Origin: Magnetominusculus dajiuhuensis | GTDB lineage: Bacteria > Nitrospirota > Thermodesulfovibrionia > Thermodesulfovibrionales > Magnetobacteriaceae | Direction: 5' to 3' | DNA: 64,000 bases | Assembly (NCBI RefSeq): GCF_046044395.1 | Contig: NZ_JBJUSG010000003.1 | Location: 5,911-69,910 of the forward strand | Shown: piece after piece, positions 26,791 through 36,638 of the stretch | Layout: each line of letters starts with the position of its first letter | Numbering within the stretch: the stretch's first letter is position 1 | Notes under the pieces: generated by a model | Seen by the model: only the letters and a program-made list of their open reading frames with translations | Told to the model about the DNA's origin: nothing | The model's database searches: none | Position numbers and translations under genes: made by a program

Positions 26791-29700
26791 TTATGTCCCT
26801 AATTCTATCACAAACTCCGCCCCGCCATCTACATTGCTGACCTCAAGGCTGCCGCCCATGTTTGTCTCAATGATTGTTTTTGACATATATAGTCCAATCC
26901 CAGTGCCCTTTTCCCCCTTTGTCGTATAGTAGGGGTCAAAGATTTTGTCCATTATATGCTCTGGTATGCCGCCACCATTGTCTTTTATCGAGATTATTAT
27001 CTTATTTCCTTCTGTATTATTAATTATATTAATATCAATCCGCCCCTGTATCGTATCTCCAGCGTCTCTTTTTGAAGTAATGGCGTCTTTTGCGTTATTA
27101 ATAATATTCAGTATCACCTGTTTAAACTCATTGGGGTATCCTTCTGTAACAAGTATTGTATCTTGAGAAGTTATCATGGAAATATCCACATCGCTTTTCT
27201 TAAACATCTGTTCAAACATTGAGAGAAGTTCCTGTATGGTAGTTTTTATATCGAATCGAACTTTTTTCTTTGACGGCTTGAAAAAGTCCTTGAAGTCTTC
27301 TATCGTTTTTGACATAAAATACACTTGATTCATGGTTGTATCAACGGTCTCCTGAATATACTTCTCGTTGAGTTCTCCGTAGTTATAGGCCTCTTTAATG
27401 TCCTGCACCACCATACCTATGGCATTTAGGGGCTGCCTCCACTGATGCGCTATCAACCCTATCATCTCACCCATGGCCGCCATCTTGGATTGTTGTATAA
27501 GCATTTGCTCCTGCTGCTGCCTCTTCTGTGTTTCTTCAGCTACCAACTCCATAAGATGGTCATTTAATCTTTTCAACCGTTCTTCCATTATTTTACGCTC
27601 TGTGATGTCGGTGGAAACACCGCACAGCCCATATATTTTCCCCTCAGCGTCATAAAGAGGGCGCTTTATGGCCAAATAAATTGTTTTTTCCCCACTATTT
27701 TTCAGTATGAGATATTCTTCTATTTCAACTATTTCATTATTCTCAATTACACGTCTATCATTGCGCGAAAGTTCCTCAGCCGCCTCAGCGGTGAAGAATT
27801 TTGAATCAGTGCAACCAAGCAACTCTTCCATTGTACTGTTGGTGACTTCCAGTGCAAGACGATTCGCGTAAACATATCGTAAATCCATATCTTTGATAAA
27901 AACGCACGTGCCGACATTATCCAGGGCATCGAGAAGCCGTTTGTTATAATCATATGATTGTTTCAAATCCTCTTCCATTCTTTTACGCTCAACAGCCAGG
28001 GCGTAAATCGAGGCAAGGCGTTTTATAACATTTAAATCATCGTCGTTGTAATCTCTTTCGGCATTTGCCAGGGCAATCTGTCCTATAAGTGTATTTCCTA
28101 TCACCGCGGGTACAGAGAGAAACCTCTTTATTGGAACGTGTCCTTGTGGAATTACTCCTTTATAAGACAAGTGTGTCTGAGGATTATTTGTGTAAAATCC
28201 TTCTTTTGTGTTTAACGAATGTCCCCACATTGCGTTATAACCATTCTTACCTTTGGGGAAAGCCAAACGGGTGCGCTTCGTATCCACCCTGCATATCTCC
28301 TGATTTGCCATATCACTGAAAATATGCCCGACATCCTCTTCTGTAATGGGGTCAACCTCGGACACATAACCGTGCAAACTTTCTGTGAGCCGCATAGATT
28401 TTTGATGGACTATCGCGGCAATATCGTATATGGTCTTATCAGGAGACAGCAGCGCCGCGGAGACCTCCGCGACAGCCGTCTGAAAATCAAGTTCCCTTTG
28501 AATCATAGCCTGAGCGTTTTTAATATCTGTAATATCATGAAATATCTCGAATTTATATATCGTCCCATCACTGTTTCTTAATGGAGTGTCAAACAGCGAA
28601 TATGTCCTGTTATTCTTTAATGAGTGCCATTGCCACGTAACGCTTTTACCAGAAAATACCTCTTCATTTTTACACCACGCGCATGGCTCGCTCTTATCGT
28701 GGAAATACTCATGGCATTTACGTCCTTTCACTTCTCCAAAGTCGCGCATCAGCGCTCTATTGATAAAATATATTTCATGTTCTTTGGTTGTTATATACAC
28801 ACCGTCTTCCATTGTATCCATTATTGATTTGAGCTTGTCGCGCTCGGCACGGAGTTCTTCTTCCATGCGCTTATTTTCGGTGATGTCCTCAATCATGGCT
28901 ATGCAGTAATCAACGCTACCGTCTGCGCGGCGCTTGCAATTGACAAAGAGCATCGTGTGGATAATCGCACCGTCCTTGTGAATAAATCTTTTTTCCAAAT
29001 TATAGCCGTTTATTTCCCCGGCAAGGACACGGTTAAACTGCGTCACGTCTGGCTCAATATCGTCGGGATGAGTTATTTCAGCCCATGTCATACCGCGTAA
29101 CTCGTCCTTGGAATAGCCAAACATTTTGGTCACTTTGTCGTTAACTTCTATCCAGCCCTTTTCTGGTGATGTTATTGCCGCCCCTACTGTGCTGAACTCA
29201 AATGCGGTGCGAAAGCGTTCCTCTGCCTCTGTCAATTCCTCAGTGCGTTTTACAACCATACGCTCAAGTTGATTTTTGTATTCTCTCAATTCCTCCTCTG
29301 CCTTCTTTCGCTCGGTAATGTCCTGAGTTGATCCTCTCAATTTCACTACATTGCCGTCAGCGTCCAACAAAGGTTCCCCTATAATGTTAGCGATTATTTC
29401 AGATTTATCAGGACGGCAAATGCGTATATCTAACTCATAAGGTTTACGTAGTTGCACCGCTTCCCCTACCACATCGTCAAAGCGCTGCCAGTCGTCGGGG
29501 TGGATATAGTTTTTGAGATCGGGGTAGAGCAGTGGGCCTTGTTTGGGATCTACACCCCATATATTGTACAGTTCTAATGACCATTTCGATTGCTGGCTTA
29601 CCGGGTCATAAATAAATGTGCCAAAGTGAGCCTTAGCCTGTGCCTCTATTACGTCAAGTTCCTTTTCTTTCAGCGCGGCTTCCATCTCTTTCTTCTCTGT

Positions 29701-31401
29701 TATATCCTCAACTATGGCAAGATTAAGTTTTGGTTGATTTGATCGCATTTCCAATGGGATACTTGTAATGGTTACCCATGTAATTCTATTACTCTTGTGA
29801 ATATATCGTTTCTCCATGCTAAAAACTGATATATCGCCTCTGTACAAACGTTCTAACCCTTCCAATTGCCGCTGAATATCATCGGGATGCGTGACTTCCT
29901 GATGTGTGCGGCAAGTCAGCTCCTCACAAGTATAACCGATAATATCGCAGTACTCCTCATTAACCTGAACAAAATTGCCGGAATCTGCCTCTGTAATGGC
30001 AGCCCCAATCGGCGCTTTCTCAAAGATAATCCTGAATCTTTGCTCACTCTCTCTAAGTTTGTCTTCTAATTCCTTTCTCTCTATCGCAACCGCATATATC
30101 GCCGCCAACCGCTCGATGACATATACGTCTCTGTCTGTATAATCCCTCGTGGAATTTGCCAGCGCTATTTGACCGACTATCTTGTTTCCCGATTTTACGG
30201 CAACGGATAAGAAATTCCTAATATCAACATGCCCGGGTGGAGTACAATTCTTATAGGACTGATGCCCTTTTGGCGTGTTGGTGAAGAAACTCTCTCCGGT
30301 GTTTAATGAGTGCCCCCACAGGGCGTTATAACCATCGGGGCCTTTAGGAAATCGGGCCGTTCGCCGCTCTTGTACAACCGTGCAGTTATTAGCCATCATC
30401 TCTGTAAGATTAATGGCGACGTTGTCTTCATTTTCGTCTATCAACGACACGTAGCCGTGTTCACTTTCGGTAAGTATTAACGACTCACCGTGTACGACTT
30501 TTGAAATGTCGTATTTATTAAATGCTGGATTTAACAGGGCTTCTGTCACCTTGGCGATTGAGGATTGAAGTGCTAATTCCTGTTTTAATTGTTCCTGCAT
30601 TGCCCTTTGTTCGGTGACGTCATACACGGAGCAATAGGTTATGCCTTCTTCCGGGACAGGATTCGACATCCACATCAGACGCTTATACGAGCCGTCTTTA
30701 CATAAATATCTGTTTTCAAACCGCATGACCTGATTGCCCTCAGACAATTGTTTGATTGCGTCCAATGTTGATTCTATGTCGTCGGGATGTACAAATTCCA
30801 GATATGGTTTCGATCTAAGCTCTTCAGCCGTATATCCAAGCGTTTTTTCAAACGATGGACTAAGCATTCTAAAATATCCATTAATATCGGCGGTACATAA
30901 CATACTTATTGAAAGGTTAAAAAATCTGTTCAACTCTTCCTGCGCCTCTTTAGTCCGGGTAATGTCGGTGTGTATTGATATCCACACCGTGCCGTGGTGC
31001 GTATCCTCAAAAGTCGAAACGGTTGCAGAACACCAAAAATGCTCGCCTGTCTTTTTGATATTATGCACTTCGCCATGCCATGAATTTTTGTTATTTAATG
31101 ATTCTATTATTTCATTTGCCACCTCTTCGGGAGTTTTATCGGTGGGGGCGTTGACTACGGAGATATTCCTGCCGATTAACTCGCCGGCATCATAGGCAAA
31201 CATCTGCTCAAACTTCTGGTTGCAATAAAGGATTATTCCATCGTCGGCCCTGATAAGAACGACGCCCTCAGCCATATTGGACATTACTTCGTCCTGAAGC
31301 CTATGCTCTAAGACTAATTTATCCTGAGACGCCTCAAGCTCTCCCACCCTTGCTTGTAGCTCTTCTATAAGTTTGTCTTTCGCCTTATCGTCGTCTTTCA
31401 C
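26791..31401 (-). CDS. Large soluble PAS/GAF hybrid sensor histidine kinase
   Basis: The 1536-residue protein lacks membrane segments. From the amino end I see a coiled coil, two PAS domains (about 38-275), a GAF domain (about 285-450), four more PAS domains (about 455-965), a second GAF (about 975-1130), and a PAS (about 1150-1265). The kinase core follows: the H-box with AHQWRQPLN near 1310 and the ATPase N/G boxes NIINNAKDAI, DNGGGIP and GTGIGLYMSK. It should autophosphorylate in response to several cytosolic signals. No response regulator is adjacent. Its catalytic region is nearly identical at DNA level to the next kinase. The ATG at 31401 lacks a strong SD. Confidence 0.9.
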   Translation of the reverse strand: MKDDDKAKDKLIEELQARVGELEASQDKLVLEHRLQDEVMSNMAEGVVLIRADDGIILYCNQKFEQMFAYDAGELIGRNISVVNAPTDKTPEEVANEIIESLNNKNSWHGEVHNIKKTGEHFWCSATVSTFEDTHHGTVWISIHTDITRTKEAQEELNRFFNLSISMLCTADINGYFRMLSPSFEKTLGYTAEELRSKPYLEFVHPDDIESTLDAIKQLSEGNQVMRFENRYLCKDGSYKRLMWMSNPVPEEGITYCSVYDVTEQRAMQEQLKQELALQSSIAKVTEALLNPAFNKYDISKVVHGESLILTESEHGYVSLIDENEDNVAINLTEMMANNCTVVQERRTARFPKGPDGYNALWGHSLNTGESFFTNTPKGHQSYKNCTPPGHVDIRNFLSVAVKSGNKIVGQIALANSTRDYTDRDVYVIERLAAIYAVAIERKELEDKLRESEQRFRIIFEKAPIGAAITEADSGNFVQVNEEYCDIIGYTCEELTCRTHQEVTHPDDIQRQLEGLERLYRGDISVFSMEKRYIHKSNRITWVTITSIPLEMRSNQPKLNLAIVEDITEKKEMEAALKEKELDVIEAQAKAHFGTFIYDPVSQQSKWSLELYNIWGVDPKQGPLLYPDLKNYIHPDDWQRFDDVVGEAVQLRKPYELDIRICRPDKSEIIANIIGEPLLDADGNVVKLRGSTQDITERKKAEEELREYKNQLERMVVKRTEELTEAEERFRTAFEFSTVGAAITSPEKGWIEVNDKVTKMFGYSKDELRGMTWAEITHPDDIEPDVTQFNRVLAGEINGYNLEKRFIHKDGAIIHTMLFVNCKRRADGSVDYCIAMIEDITENKRMEEELRAERDKLKSIMDTMEDGVYITTKEHEIYFINRALMRDFGEVKGRKCHEYFHDKSEPCAWCKNEEVFSGKSVTWQWHSLKNNRTYSLFDTPLRNSDGTIYKFEIFHDITDIKNAQAMIQRELDFQTAVAEVSAALLSPDKTIYDIAAIVHQKSMRLTESLHGYVSEVDPITEEDVGHIFSDMANQEICRVDTKRTRLAFPKGKNGYNAMWGHSLNTKEGFYTNNPQTHLSYKGVIPQGHVPIKRFLSVPAVIGNTLIGQIALANAERDYNDDDLNVIKRLASIYALAVERKRMEEDLKQSYDYNKRLLDALDNVGTCVFIKDMDLRYVYANRLALEVTNSTMEELLGCTDSKFFTAEAAEELSRNDRRVIENNEIVEIEEYLILKNSGEKTIYLAIKRPLYDAEGKIYGLCGVSTDITERKIMEERLKRLNDHLMELVAEETQKRQQQEQMLIQQSKMAAMGEMIGLIAHQWRQPLNAIGMVVQDIKEAYNYGELNEKYIQETVDTTMNQVYFMSKTIEDFKDFFKPSKKKVRFDIKTTIQELLSMFEQMFKKSDVDISMITSQDTILVTEGYPNEFKQVILNIINNAKDAITSKRDAGDTIQGRIDINIINNTEGNKIIISIKDNGGGIPEHIMDKIFDPYYTTKGEKGTGIGLYMSKTIIETNMGGSLEVSNVDGGAEFVIELGT

Positions 31402-31494
31402 AAAGAAACCCCGCCTTTAATTGAATGTACGTTCTGATGGATGCTGACAAATAAATTCTACCACATATTGATGGGGAATTGCAAAATAAAAAGA

Positions 31495-31606
31495 GCATCC
31501 TTCGACAGGCTCAGGATGATTCGATTGTGGATGATTCGATTGTTCAAGTAACTTATATCTGTTCAAGTACCTTATATCGAATCATCCTGAGCCTGTCGAA
31601 GGATGC
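31495..31606. repeat. Perfect 31-bp inverted repeat overlapping a kinase 3' end
   Basis: The arms 31495-31525 and 31576-31606 are exact reverse complements with core CCTTCGACAGGCTCAGGA. Between them are two short tandem duplications (GATGATTCGATTG and GTTCAAGTA.CTTATATC). The right arm encodes the final residues HPSTGSG and the TGA stop of the 31582-33699 kinase. Such palindromes are common dispersed repeats in many bacteria. Confidence 0.85.
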
Positions 31607-33699
31607 CCCGCACCCAACGTTATCACGAACTCCGCCCCGCCATCTACATTGCTGACCTCAAGACTACCGCCCATATTTGTCTCGATGATTGTTTTTGACA
31701 TATATAGTCCAATCCCCGTGCCTTTTTCCCCCTTTGTTGTATAGTAGGGGTCAAAGATATTATTTATTATGTGCTCCGGTATGCCGCCGCCGTTGTCTTT
31801 TATTGAAATTATTATCTTGTCTATTTCTGTATTATTGATGATATTAATATCAATCCGCCCCTGTATCATTTCACCATCATCTCTTTTTGAAGTAATGGCG
31901 TCTTTTGCATTATTAATAATATTGAGTATCACATGTTTAAACTCATTTGGGTACCCATCTGTAATAAGTATTGTATCTTGCCCTGTTCTAATAGAAATAT
32001 CTACATCGCTTTTCTTAAACATCTGTTCAAACATTGAGAGCAGTTCCTCAATTGTAGTTTTTACATTGAACTTTACCTTTGCCTTTGACGGTTTGAAAAA
32101 GTCCTTGAAATCATCTATCGTCTTTGACATAAAATGTACTTGATTCATGGTTGTATCAACAGTATTTTTTATATAATCCGCATTGAGTTCTCCGAAATTA
32201 TAAGCCTCGTTTATGTCTTGTACCGTCATGCCTATGGCGTTTAGAGGCTGCCTCCATTGATGGGATATCATGCTTATCATTTCACCCATCGCCGCCATTT
32301 TTGATTGCTGAATCAGCATCTGCTCATGTTGCCGCCTTTTCTGGGTTTCTTCCACTACTGCACTTTCAAGTTCGATATTTAACCTCCTCAGTTCCTCTTC
32401 CATGCGTTTACGCCTTGTGACGTTACGAACAACATGCACCGCGCCCATTACCTTGCCCTCAGTATCCCGGACTGGACTGAAATGAAGCTCGTACCAACTT
32501 CTGTCCAGCTTTGTGTCTCCAAATTGTTGTGTAACCGTGAAATCCTCACCGCCAAGGGCGCGGCCCCAGAAGTCCATCGCATTGGCAAGATCATCCGGAA
32601 GGTCTGCAAGCGCTTGTCTCATCGAGTCGCCTTTGTTGAGATCCACGCCAAATATGCGCTTGAACTCATCGTGGAAGGCGGTATTAAACATCACATACCG
32701 GTACTCTGTGTCCATCATAGCGATGACATCCCTTGTGCTTTCCATGATTTTAAAGAGTTGTTCGCTGACCCCGTTTAACTCTTCCTCCACGAGCTTGCGT
32801 TCAGTGACATCCTGCAGGATTCCAACGGCCTCCTTCGCCCTGCCTTCATTGTCAAACAGGAATTGAACCCTTACATATACCCATTTTATCTGGCCATCCA
32901 CAATGATGCGGTGTTCCCATTCACCCGGACCTCCACCGTTCATTGCAGCAGACCACGATTTCATGACAGACGCCTTGTCTTTTGGGTGCATACTGTCAAT
33001 GCCCGTCTGCATTGTGAGTTTCATATTGCGTGGATGTCCATAGATATTGTACAGTTCATCTGACCCGCTCCACTTGTCCCCATCGTCTGAAAAAACCACG
33101 CGCCAACTGCCAATGTGGGCGATTGACTGCGCTAAATCAAGGTCTGACTTACTGTTTTTTAGTTCCTCTTCCATCGCCTTTTGTTTTGTAATATCATAAG
33201 AGAAGCCGCACACACCAGCAATATTATCTCTCTCATCCTTCAGGGGAAACTTTAATGCCAGATAATATTTGCATCCCGTTTCATGTAATCCCTTTGGGTA
33301 TCCTACTTCCTCAAACTCCATCACATTGCCGGTATCCATAATATGCCTGTCATTGGCACGAAGCTGTTGCGCCATCTTATTATCAAAGAAATCGTAGTCC
33401 GTATATCTCCGGTTTCCTAATTCCGCCCTGGTTACATTAAACAATTCTTCCGTCATTTTATTGATAAAGGTATAATTGCTATCCTTGTCTTTAATATAAA
33501 CATAGGCGTTGATGCCATCCATATATGATGAAAATAATCTCTCTGATCTCTCCAGCGCTATTTTTTCTTTCAGCAGTTCAGACGTGCGCCAGGCCACCTG
33601 CCGCCTAAGTATCATTATCCACGAGGAGATGAGAATAAGCACCACGCACATGATGCCTGCCGCCCATTTTACCTCATGCCAAGGGATTTCAGCATCCAC
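31582..33699 (-). CDS. Membrane-anchored PAS sensor histidine kinase
   Basis: The 705-residue kinase has one transmembrane helix near residues 12-30 and three PAS domains (about 45-170, 190-305, 315-430). A coiled coil and a kinase core with SHQWRQPLN, NIINNAKDAI, DNGGGIP and GTGIGLYMSK complete it. Only about 11 residues precede the membrane helix, so it has no real extracytoplasmic sensor; an upstream sensor part may have been lost. The GTG start follows AGGAGG. Its last residues are encoded by a palindromic repeat, which may be an insertion that replaced the original end. No paired regulator is adjacent. Confidence 0.88.
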   Translation of the reverse strand: MDAEIPWHEVKWAAGIMCVVLILISSWIMILRRQVAWRTSELLKEKIALERSERLFSSYMDGINAYVYIKDKDSNYTFINKMTEELFNVTRAELGNRRYTDYDFFDNKMAQQLRANDRHIMDTGNVMEFEEVGYPKGLHETGCKYYLALKFPLKDERDNIAGVCGFSYDITKQKAMEEELKNSKSDLDLAQSIAHIGSWRVVFSDDGDKWSGSDELYNIYGHPRNMKLTMQTGIDSMHPKDKASVMKSWSAAMNGGGPGEWEHRIIVDGQIKWVYVRVQFLFDNEGRAKEAVGILQDVTERKLVEEELNGVSEQLFKIMESTRDVIAMMDTEYRYVMFNTAFHDEFKRIFGVDLNKGDSMRQALADLPDDLANAMDFWGRALGGEDFTVTQQFGDTKLDRSWYELHFSPVRDTEGKVMGAVHVVRNVTRRKRMEEELRRLNIELESAVVEETQKRRQHEQMLIQQSKMAAMGEMISMISHQWRQPLNAIGMTVQDINEAYNFGELNADYIKNTVDTTMNQVHFMSKTIDDFKDFFKPSKAKVKFNVKTTIEELLSMFEQMFKKSDVDISIRTGQDTILITDGYPNEFKHVILNIINNAKDAITSKRDDGEMIQGRIDINIINNTEIDKIIISIKDNGGGIPEHIINNIFDPYYTTKGEKGTGIGLYMSKTIIETNMGGSLEVSNVDGGAEFVITLGAGHPSTGSG

Positions 33700-33786
33700 G
33701 CCTCTTCCTGCCTCCTGACTAAAAAAACTACCTTCTTATGAAAATATTGTAACACAATCATGATCAGATCATATAGCCTCCAGCCG

Positions 33787-33891
33787 GAGTGCCGAGGCCG
33801 CCAACGGGCGGCAGCCCAAATTAAGTAGATAAAACGTGGGCGAGATTATGGGGTGAAGGGGGGTTACCCCCCTTCGTTTTTAATCCTTTAC
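33787..33891 (+). repeat. Dispersed two-palindrome repeat, copy C
   Basis: The head palindrome is at about 33798-33813, the conserved GATAAAACGTGGGCGAGATTA at about 33828-33848, and the tail hairpin GGGGGGTTACCCCCC at about 33858-33872. It lies just downstream of actP and upstream of the PAS kinase. It ends at the actP stop codon. It could terminate actP transcription. Confidence 0.85.
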
Positions 33892-35585
33892 TCCGCGCCA
33901 ATACCAATATATGCCCGAAGTTTTTCCTTTTCGAATTTCTCCTGCGCCTCTGGCTCACTGCTCATCAGCGACACCAGAATGCCTATTAAGAAGGCGGCGC
34001 CCATGGATATGAGTCCGGGGTTTTTGAGGGGAAATATGGCCTGTGGCATTTGAGCTGTCAGCTCCTTTTTCTTTGCGGCAAAGGCGGCCTTCTCATCAGT
34101 TACCGCCTTAGGGTCGGCGGCAGCCTTTTCTAACTCTTCCACCTTAGCCTTTGACTGTGTCTCGGCCTCGCTTATCTGCTTTTCTATGGCGGCCTTTTCC
34201 TTTACGTGGAATACATCAACCCACACCGTCGGGCTTATGATAATAAGTCCAACTGCCAGAATAAGACCCGTCCATATGCTGGCAACAGCGCCCTTAGTAG
34301 AGAATTTCTTCCACATTATAGACATGACAAGGGCGGGGAAATTGGCGCTGGCTGCCACAGCAAAGGCAAGCCCTACCATGAAGGCCACATTTTGCCCCTT
34401 AAACAGTATGCCCAGGAGCATGGCAGATACGCCAAGCCCGATTGTGGCCATTTTGGCAACCCTCACCTCGTCCTTTTCGTTGGCCTGCCCCCGTTTTATT
34501 ACGCCCACATAGAGGTCGTGAGACAGCGCCGATGCCCCGGCCAGTGTTAAGCCCGCCACTACGGCAAGTATTGTGGCAAACGCCACAGCGGCCAAAAATC
34601 CGAGAAACACATGCCCGCCAAGTGCCTCAGCCAGCAGAGGGGCCGCCATGTTGCCGCCCTTGTCTATGGCCATTATAACCTTCTTTCCAACCAGCACCGC
34701 GGCACCAAACCCTATCGTCACCGTGAGGATATAAAAATACCCGATGAAGCCGGTGGCGTAGAAGACCGATTTTCTTGCCTGCTTAGCGTCAGGTACAGTA
34801 TAAAACCTCATGAGTATATGAGGAAGGCCGGCAGTGCCAAACATTAGCGCAAGTCCCAGAGAAAACGCGTCTACGGGGCTTGTAATAAGTCCGCCGGGTT
34901 GCAGAAACTCAGGCCCGTACATTTTGGACGCACTGCCAAAAAGCTCCCCGTAATTAAACCCAAACTTTGACAGCGTAAGTATTACCAGTATCGTAGCGCC
35001 CCCAAGCAACAGTACCGCCTTTATTATTTGAACCCATGTGGTGGCCAGCATACCGCCAAAAAGGACATAGGCTATCATCAGGCATCCCACTATTAGTATG
35101 GCCCACTCATAAGGAAGCCCAAACATCAGCTTTATCAGCGTGCCTGCCCCAACCATCTGGGCAATCAGATAAAAGAGCACCGTAATGAGCGACCCCGCGG
35201 CAGCCGATGTCCTGATAGGCATACGCTTGAGCCGGTAGGCAACTACATCGGCAAAGGTATATTTGCCGAGGTTGCGAAGGGGTTCGGCTATCAGAAACAT
35301 TACTATTGGCCAGCCCACGAGCCATCCAACTGAATAGATGAGGCCGTCGTAACCTTTTGTCGAGACCAGTCCGGCGATTCCCAAAAACGAGGCGGCGCTC
35401 ATATAGTCCCCCGCCAGCGCCAGGCCGTTCTGAAACCCGGTGATGCTCCTTCCCGCCGCATAAAACTCCTTCGTCGTCCTCGTGCGCTTCGCCGCCCAAT
35501 ATGTGATACACAGCGTAGATAGCACAAACACAAAGAAAAACGCTATGGAAACAGGATGTACCTGTCCTATGATTGACTGAGCCAT
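33888..35585 (-). CDS. actP: Cation/acetate symporter with an extra coiled-coil insertion
   Basis: ActP is a sodium:solute symporter family importer of acetate and similar short-chain acids. The 565-residue protein has about 13 hydrophobic segments and the family motifs TKEFYAAGRSITGFQNGLA (landmark FYAAGRSI), AGDYMSAASFLG and GLPHILMRFYTV. Residues about 458-515, between the last two helices, form a charged Lys/Glu/Ala-rich insertion (AIEKQISEAETQSK) not present in E. coli ActP. It is predicted to be a coiled-coil loop. It follows the DUF485 gene by 3 bases, the usual yjcH-actP order. The stop lies at repeat copy C. Confidence 0.93.
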   Translation of the reverse strand: MAQSIIGQVHPVSIAFFFVFVLSTLCITYWAAKRTRTTKEFYAAGRSITGFQNGLALAGDYMSAASFLGIAGLVSTKGYDGLIYSVGWLVGWPIVMFLIAEPLRNLGKYTFADVVAYRLKRMPIRTSAAAGSLITVLFYLIAQMVGAGTLIKLMFGLPYEWAILIVGCLMIAYVLFGGMLATTWVQIIKAVLLLGGATILVILTLSKFGFNYGELFGSASKMYGPEFLQPGGLITSPVDAFSLGLALMFGTAGLPHILMRFYTVPDAKQARKSVFYATGFIGYFYILTVTIGFGAAVLVGKKVIMAIDKGGNMAAPLLAEALGGHVFLGFLAAVAFATILAVVAGLTLAGASALSHDLYVGVIKRGQANEKDEVRVAKMATIGLGVSAMLLGILFKGQNVAFMVGLAFAVAASANFPALVMSIMWKKFSTKGAVASIWTGLILAVGLIIISPTVWVDVFHVKEKAAIEKQISEAETQSKAKVEELEKAAADPKAVTDEKAAFAAKKKELTAQMPQAIFPLKNPGLISMGAAFLIGILVSLMSSEPEAQEKFEKEKLRAYIGIGAE

Positions 35586-35588
35586 TGC

Positions 35589-35897
35589 TTATCCCTCCAC
35601 CTTATCTCTTACTTTTTTTACCAGCGTGTCGTAGGTGTTATTTGCCCAGTAAACGTAAATACCGGTCAATACGCACGACATCACTATGACGCCCACGGCT
35701 ATGGGAATCCCTATGGGAACACGCTCTGTGAGCATGGATGACAGAAAGGGCTTGTTAAAGGCTATCAGGCCGATGAATCCGAAGTAGAAGAATAGTTCAA
35801 GTATGGTCAGAACTATGGACACTGCGGATTTCTGTCCTGAGAGCTTTATGAAATCTTTGTCGTCCTTAAAGTTAAAGACTGCTTTGTTTGTTGACAT
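35589..35897 (-). CDS. DUF485 (YjcH-like) membrane protein
   Basis: The 102-residue protein has two transmembrane helices (about 27-49 and 62-85) and the DUF485 pattern ending YVYWANNTYDTLVKKV. YjcH-type proteins are encoded immediately before actP and are thought to be partners of the symporter. An SD GGAGG precedes the ATG by 8 bases. It begins the pair with actP. Confidence 0.92.
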   Translation of the reverse strand: MSTNKAVFNFKDDKDFIKLSGQKSAVSIVLTILELFFYFGFIGLIAFNKPFLSSMLTERVPIGIPIAVGVIVMSCVLTGIYVYWANNTYDTLVKKVRDKVEG

Positions 35898-35951
35898 ATA
35901 TAATCCTCCTTTTGTATTTTTACGGCATACAGGGCTGGCCTGTAGTACTAA

Positions 35952-36638
35952 TTAGAAATTACTGAATTCTCCTGATTTTATGGCACCTCCTTGATTGCCA
36001 ATCCTCAGCAAGTCGCCAATTCGCTCTACGCCGCAGCAGGCCAGGGCGGCAATAAAGCGCTGAAAAAGCTGGGCCGTTATGTAGGCGTCCATTATGGCGT
36101 TATGGCTGACTGACGTGGGTATGGCAAAATGTTTAGCGATTTCATAAAGTGAAGGGTTTGTTTCCAAAGAAATACTATCTGAGTGGTAATGTCTGTCTGA
36201 AAGCCATTTATAGACGGCCAGCGTGTCTATGGATTTGTTTCTGAACGGCCGTCCGGTGAGTCTTTTGGTTTCCCTGCCCAAAAAGGCCAAATCAATCTCC
36301 ACGCAGTGCCCGATGATAACGCCATCCCCACAGAAGTCTATTAACTCCTGCAGCACCGCCTCTATGCCCTCTGAGGCCTGAACATCTGACGGCGTGATGC
36401 CGTGAATAGTAACGCTTGGGCCGCAAAGGGGGATTTTGGGATTGACAAGCCTGTAAAAGGTGTCTGTGAGGAGAATCCTGCCGCCTGACATTTTCACTGC
36501 CCCTATGGAGACAATAGCGTCTCGTTTGTAGTCAAGGCCGGTAAGTTCCAGGTCAAGCGATACTGCGTCAAGCGATTCAATTGTGGCGTTACGGCGCGTC
36601 CCGCGGTTGTTGAAGAGTCTGTCTATGAACGCTACCAT
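35952..36638 (-). CDS. DnaQ-like 3'-5' exonuclease
   Basis: The 228-residue protein has the DEDD exonuclease motifs: SLDLELTGLD (Exo I), IIGHCVEIDLAFL (Exo II), and the SHNAIMDAYITAQLF Exo III region with a histidine, so the DEDDh class. It resembles the epsilon proofreading subunit but is a stand-alone protein. It overlaps the upstream cNMP-CBS-DUF294 gene by 7 bases. In many bacteria this exonuclease, DUF294, DUF485 and actP are neighbours, as here. Its role in that cluster is unclear. Confidence 0.88.
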   Translation of the reverse strand: MVAFIDRLFNNRGTRRNATIESLDAVSLDLELTGLDYKRDAIVSIGAVKMSGGRILLTDTFYRLVNPKIPLCGPSVTIHGITPSDVQASEGIEAVLQELIDFCGDGVIIGHCVEIDLAFLGRETKRLTGRPFRNKSIDTLAVYKWLSDRHYHSDSISLETNPSLYEIAKHFAIPTSVSHNAIMDAYITAQLFQRFIAALACCGVERIGDLLRIGNQGGAIKSGEFSNF

